Assembly: GCA_016288675.1 (NCBI GenBank)
Contig: JAEELC010000178.1
Span: 1 to 6,319 of the forward strand
Reading direction: 5' to 3'
Length of the DNA: 6,319 nt
Origin: Acholeplasmatales bacterium
GTDB lineage: Bacteria > Bacillota_I > Bacilli_A > Acholeplasmatales > Anaeroplasmataceae
Position 1 is the first letter of the stretch. Every line of letters begins with the position of its first letter. The notes under the pieces are model-generated. The model made no database searches. It was not told where the DNA came from and saw nothing but the letters and a program-made list of their open reading frames with translations. The position numbers and the translations under genes are program-made. Below are positions 3,475 through 6,319 of this stretch, piece by piece.

Positions 3475-6319
3475 TTATTTAAACTCAATATTTAATGTTA
3501 CACTATCATTTGAGATATTTAATATATTAAATGTAAAATCTAAAGCGTCACCATTATTATATGTAAATGTATCATATACATCTTTACCAAATGTTATATT
3601 TGTATCATTAAATAAAACAGTATCAATTGTATTATATTTAGCCGTAATAGAATTATAAATAGAATTTGTATCTTTAGCTAAAGTTTGTACAAAATTACGT
3701 GAATCATCATCAGTATTATTGTATTTAAAGTATGATTGACGTTTACCATTAGTTAATGTAGCTACTCCATCAACATAATTTATTTCAGCATCCACATATA
3801 AAACTCTTACACCATATTTATCAACACCAAATGTGTTAGAAGCATCTACTTTATTCAATCCATCATTAGTCCAGAATTCAAGTAAGATATATCTAGTAAA
3901 GATTGTCTTTTCGGTTTCAATTGTTTTACTAATTAAAACAGCATTCTTACTAGATAACGCAGTTGAGCCAATTGTTACAATATCATTGCTAGATACAACA
4001 ATAGGATCAATCCAACCAAGCATTAATTTACTTGCAGCATCTAAGTCACCATAATTAGAATCCATTAATGTAATTCCATACATTGTATGATGAACTCCAA
4101 CAGTTTGATTATAGTCATAATCATAATAATCATTTAATCCAAGCAAATGTCCTGTTTCATGAATATATGTACGAGCTGTAATTGAATTAGTGCCATATTC
4201 TGAATAACCTTGGTAATATTTATCATCGCTATTTGTAAATGCATAGCTTGCAAAACAAATCTTACCAACAGTTTTTGAATTATAAGTAATGTTTTGACTC
4301 TCATAATCACTTGTCCAAGCCCATTGTATAGAACTACCGGAACTATAATTAATATCATATACAAACCATACAGCATCTACATATCCGTCATTATCAGAAT
4401 CATAATCTGATAAATCATATGTTTTTGATACAGTTTGCATAGCCATAACAATAGCATTTGTAGCTATATTTTTTGAATATATTCCATTTCTTTCATTAGT
4501 TAATGAACTTACGTCAATCCAAGAAGGATAAACTTCAAATGATAAATTAAGCTTGCCATAACTAGCTGTTTGATAATAAGCTTTTACAGATTCAAAATTC
4601 TTTGAAGCTAAATCTCCATTAAATGCTGAAGATAATTTGGATAATGGCGTATTAGTTTCGTTAGTTGACTCACTAAACTTCAAAGGAACAACAAGAACTT
4701 TTACATTACCTGTTGAAGGCATTGCGTTACCTTTTCCTGTATCTTTATTTTTAATTGTATCATTAACTTCAAAATCGCTTAAATATGCATAATCAACGCC
4801 AACACGTAAATATATAGACTTGCTAGCTTTATTATTATACGCATCGCTTACATTTAAAGTAATCTTATAAATACCCTCAGTACTTAAATCTAGCTTAGTT
4901 GAATCAATCATATCTTTTGTTACAACAATATTGCCATCTACATTATCTGTAACAACAAAATACTTAGTCAAATCTATATCACTATTTAATTCAATGCTAG
5001 TTGATATATTTGTTATATCAATAACAGGAGCTTCTTCATCTACCATTGTAAATTTCTTTGTAATAGATACCTTATTACCATAATTATCCACAATACTATA
5101 ATTGACATCAATTTCCTTACCAACGTTTTCTAAAGTTACATTAGACATATCAACCATTTCATTAGTAATAGTTATATTATTACCAAATCCATCTTGTGCA
5201 GTTACTTTATCAATTAAATCATTCTTTCTTGTTTCAGAAATTGTATTACCATCAAAATTGAATGTAACAACAGGAGATTTAGATGTATATTTAAATCCTT
5301 TTATAGCATTTAATATACTTGATAAATCTGTATAAGTTCTAGAATCATATGTAAGTGTATTTCCATTAATACCCTTTAATGATGATGTGAAATCATCATA
5401 TTTATTATTCTTAATGTAATTAAATGAATAATTAAATATCTTTAAGTTAATATTGTTAACACCAGTTATATTACTTACTTTAAAGCTTTGATCAGCTAAA
5501 TCTGTTAAATCAATATTTTGGCTAAAGAATCCCATATACATACTAACTGTTTTAGAATTATTATAAAGTAAGATAATTGTAGTTTCATTAGCTTTTAATG
5601 AACCAGTTAAAGAAACCTTATATCCATCAATTTCAAGTTCAACTTGGCTTAAATTTACTGTAACATTAGTATTATTATAAAGTTGAACATACTCATAATA
5701 ATTTAAAGATTTTGACATACGAGAACTTGTCTCAATTGAGAAAGATGCTAAATTTGAAATAATAATTGGGTTATCTTGTTCAAGATCATTTTCAGAATTA
5801 TAAACTTGTAAAGATAACACAATTTCATAATCATTATATTTATCATTTCCGTTAACTTTAACTATAACTTTATATGTGCCAGCTTCTGTCACATAATCAG
5901 TATCTAAAGCTTTATCATTAGAATCATAATAAGTAATTGTTAAATCTTCAGAAGAAACAGGCACTGAGAATGAATCATCAGATATATTTAAGCTTGCTTT
6001 TGAATCAGTTAAAATAGCAATTTGACTTTCTAATGTAGAAGTAATGTTTGCTTTTGTAATAGTTACAGTATAGCTTCCATTTAGTGCATTATAATAATTA
6101 TTACCCGCAAATGAATAATAAATTGTATATACACCTGGATTTAAAACATCATTTAAAGAAATCACATTACCATCATTATCACGTGCTTCATAGCTTAAGC
6201 CATCATATGTAAATGGAACTTCATAAGATTTTCCTGTATATTGATAATTAGAATCATTAAAATCAAAAATCTTATTACCCTTAGTAATAGTTAATGTAGC
6301 AGATTTTGTTTCTACTAGA
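3475..6319 (-). CDS. Large secreted M6-family (immune inhibitor A-like) zinc metalloprotease with Ig-like and lamin-tail modules; 5' end beyond the window
   Basis: The frame is open from the right edge to a TAA at 3475-3477, giving 947 visible residues (numbered from the codon at 6316-6318). An in-frame GTG at 6163-6165 is not the start: clear domain sequence continues upstream of it. Domains in order are the end of one MBG/Ig-like repeat (1-11, ending TLTITKG), a full repeat (12-91, ending YTVTITKAN), another Ig-like domain (about 94-174), a lamin-tail-like domain (about 184-300, EYVQLYNNTNVTVNLSQVELE pattern), two DUF5011-like repeats (about 351-425 and 429-506), the M6 catalytic domain (about 533-780) and a beta-rich C-terminal domain (781-947). 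The catalytic domain shows VLVVPLKF, an acidic DSDNDGYVD loop (642-648 region), HETGHLLGLND with H720, E721, H724 and D730, and a Met-turn around M752 before LGW. No LPXTG anchor or C-terminal membrane segment is present. It is presumably exported by an unseen signal peptide and cleaves extracellular proteins. Confidence 0.9.
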   Translation of the reverse strand, partial: LVETKSATLTITKGNKIFDFNDSNYQYTGKSYEVPFTYDGLSYEARDNDGNVISLNDVLNPGVYTIYYSFAGNNYYNALNGSYTVTITKANITSTLESQIAILTDSKASLNISDDSFSVPVSSEDLTITYYDSNDKALDTDYVTEAGTYKVIVKVNGNDKYNDYEIVLSLQVYNSENDLEQDNPIIISNLASFSIETSSRMSKSLNYYEYVQLYNNTNVTVNLSQVELEIDGYKVSLTGSLKANETTIILLYNNSKTVSMYMGFFSQNIDLTDLADQSFKVSNITGVNNINLKIFNYSFNYIKNNKYDDFTSSLKGINGNTLTYDSRTYTDLSSILNAIKGFKYTSKSPVVTFNFDGNTISETRKNDLIDKVTAQDGFGNNITITNEMVDMSNVTLENVGKEIDVNYSIVDNYGNKVSITKKFTMVDEEAPVIDITNISTSIELNSDIDLTKYFVVTDNVDGNIVVTKDMIDSTKLDLSTEGIYKITLNVSDAYNNKASKSIYLRVGVDYAYLSDFEVNDTIKNKDTGKGNAMPSTGNVKVLVVPLKFSESTNETNTPLSKLSSAFNGDLASKNFESVKAYYQTASYGKLNLSFEVYPSWIDVSSLTNERNGIYSKNIATNAIVMAMQTVSKTYDLSDYDSDNDGYVDAVWFVYDINYSSGSSIQWAWTSDYESQNITYNSKTVGKICFASYAFTNSDDKYYQGYSEYGTNSITARTYIHETGHLLGLNDYYDYDYNQTVGVHHTMYGITLMDSNYGDLDAASKLMLGWIDPIVVSSNDIVTIGSTALSSKNAVLISKTIETEKTIFTRYILLEFWTNDGLNKVDASNTFGVDKYGVRVLYVDAEINYVDGVATLTNGKRQSYFKYNNTDDDSRNFVQTLAKDTNSIYNSITAKYNTIDTVLFNDTNITFGKDVYDTFTYNNGDALDFTFNILNISNDSVTLNIEFK
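4120..4161 (-). other. Zinc-binding active site of the M6 protease (HExxHxxGxxD)
   Basis: These codons encode HETGHLLGLNDYYD. The two His (H720, H724) are the zinc ligands and E721 the general base of a zincin. Asp at 730 occupies the usual third-ligand position of the M6 motif. All key residues are present, so the enzyme is predicted to be active. The Met-turn (TLMDSNYG) follows about 20 residues later, as expected for a metzincin-like fold. Confidence 0.9.
4375..4401 (-). other. Aspartate-rich putative calcium-binding loop in the M6 domain
   Basis: The encoded DSDNDGYVD segment (about residues 640-648), followed by AVWFVYD, has the DxDxDG spacing of calcium-binding loops. It occupies the place where M6 proteases commonly carry 'D.DGdG.vD'. 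Calcium stabilisation is inferred from this pattern. Confidence 0.65.
4801..5268 (-). repeat. Two tandem DUF5011-like Ig-fold repeats within the protease gene
   Basis: Residues about 351-425 and 429-506 share a pattern at protein level: D..GN.I.IT.EM(I/V)D, then an SxVxL/LDL strand, then G..I...Y/N..D.YGNK/AYNNK..S. Examples are NITITNEMVDMS and NIVVTKDMIDST. The nucleotide sequences have diverged, so this is an old duplication or domain accretion, not a recent tandem array. Such repeats usually act as stalk or spacer domains in extracellular proteins. Confidence 0.7.
5419..5769 (-). other. Lamin-tail-like (LTD) domain in the protease
   Basis: Residues about 184-300 contain YYEYVQLYNNTNVTVNLSQ, which fits the LTD core 'E.veLyN.....vdLsgw.l', followed by the LKANETTIILL strand seen in bacterial LTDs. 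Such domains occur in secreted bacterial enzymes and surface proteins and may bind partners or substrates. The assignment rests on this short pattern. Confidence 0.65.
5797..6319 (-). repeat. MBG/Ig-like beta-sandwich repeats at the visible N-terminal side of the protease
   Basis: A repeat end (TLTITKG, around 6283-6303) and a second repeat end (YTVTITKAN, around 6046-6072) bracket a unit of about 80 residues. That unit contains YTGKSYEVPFTYDG and a PGVYTIYYSFAGNNYYN strand pair, typical of MBG-type repeats in Bacillota surface proteins. A further, more divergent Ig-like unit follows (5797-6039, AGTYKVIVKVNGNDKYND). More copies may lie beyond the right edge. Roles are adhesion or extension from the cell, by family analogy. 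Confidence 0.65.

Noticed and set aside
3833..4054. A plus-strand open frame of 73 codons
   Set aside because: It is antisense to the M6 protease, with no recognisable motif and no ribosome-binding site that I can see.
4134..4376. An 80-codon minus-strand frame over the protease active-site region
   Set aside because: It lies wholly inside the M6 catalytic domain coding sequence, whose HExxH motif is read in the other frame, and it has no domain signature of its own.
4690..4722. MPSTG in the protease as a sortase (LPXTG-like) signal
   Set aside because: It lies just before the catalytic domain, with no following hydrophobic segment or basic tail; a Pro-Ser-Thr-Gly stretch here is the normal lead-in to the first strand of the M6 domain.
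5102..5335. A plus-strand open frame of 77 codons
   Set aside because: It is antisense to the DUF5011-like region of the protease; its hydrophobic composition follows from complementing Asn/Asp/Ile-rich coding sequence.
6163..6165. GTG as the start codon of the protease
   Set aside because: The frame continues upstream to the window edge with clear MBG/Ig-like repeat sequence (YTGKSYEVPF, TLTITKG), so this GTG is an internal valine.
3475..6319. Mycoplasma-type genetic code (TGA as tryptophan)
   Set aside because: All tryptophans seen are TGG, and no in-frame TGA interrupts any of the four genes; the standard bacterial code suffices.

Overview
The window is a low-GC bacterial segment in which all four genes I can support lie on the minus strand. 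In transcription order (right to left) they are: a large secreted M6-type metalloprotease (5' end beyond the right edge), a six-helix membrane protein of unknown function with an acidic/charged cytoplasmic tail, trigger factor (tig), and the N-terminal part of the ATP-dependent protease Lon (3' end beyond the left edge). AT-rich codon use, strong purine-rich Shine-Dalgarno sites, A/T-flanked hairpin terminators and a tig-lon pair suggest a low-GC member of the Bacillota, probably a gut or host-associated Bacilli/Erysipelotrichia/Mollicutes-like lineage. Tryptophan is encoded by TGG and no in-frame TGA is read through, so nothing requires the mycoplasma genetic code. The exact genus cannot be told from this sequence.

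Layout: 2-949 lon (partial); 950-1157 intergenic, with candidate lon promoters, a long inverted repeat, a 9-bp tandem repeat and the tig terminator with a 16-base A run; 1158-2441 tig; 2442-2607 intergenic, with the tig promoter region and a strong hairpin terminator for the upstream gene; 2608-3378 membrane protein; 3379-3474 intergenic, with a near-consensus sigma-A-type promoter and a perfect 12-bp hairpin just after the protease stop; 3475-6319 protease (partial). There is no gene-free stretch over 300 bases.

Each gene appears to be its own transcription unit: every boundary carries a hairpin terminator and a candidate promoter for the next gene. Tig and Lon form a protein folding and quality-control pair (nascent-chain chaperone plus AAA+ protease). 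The M6 protease is a modular extracellular protein: MBG/Ig-like repeats, a lamin-tail-like domain, two DUF5011-like repeats, then a zinc metalloprotease domain with HExxHxxGxxD and a Met-turn. It most likely acts on extracellular or host proteins or glycoproteins. The membrane protein has no clear functional tie to either side.

I see no CRISPR array, tRNA, rRNA, transposon or phage gene. The most interesting points are the architecture of the protease and the unassigned inverted repeat overlapping the likely lon promoter.
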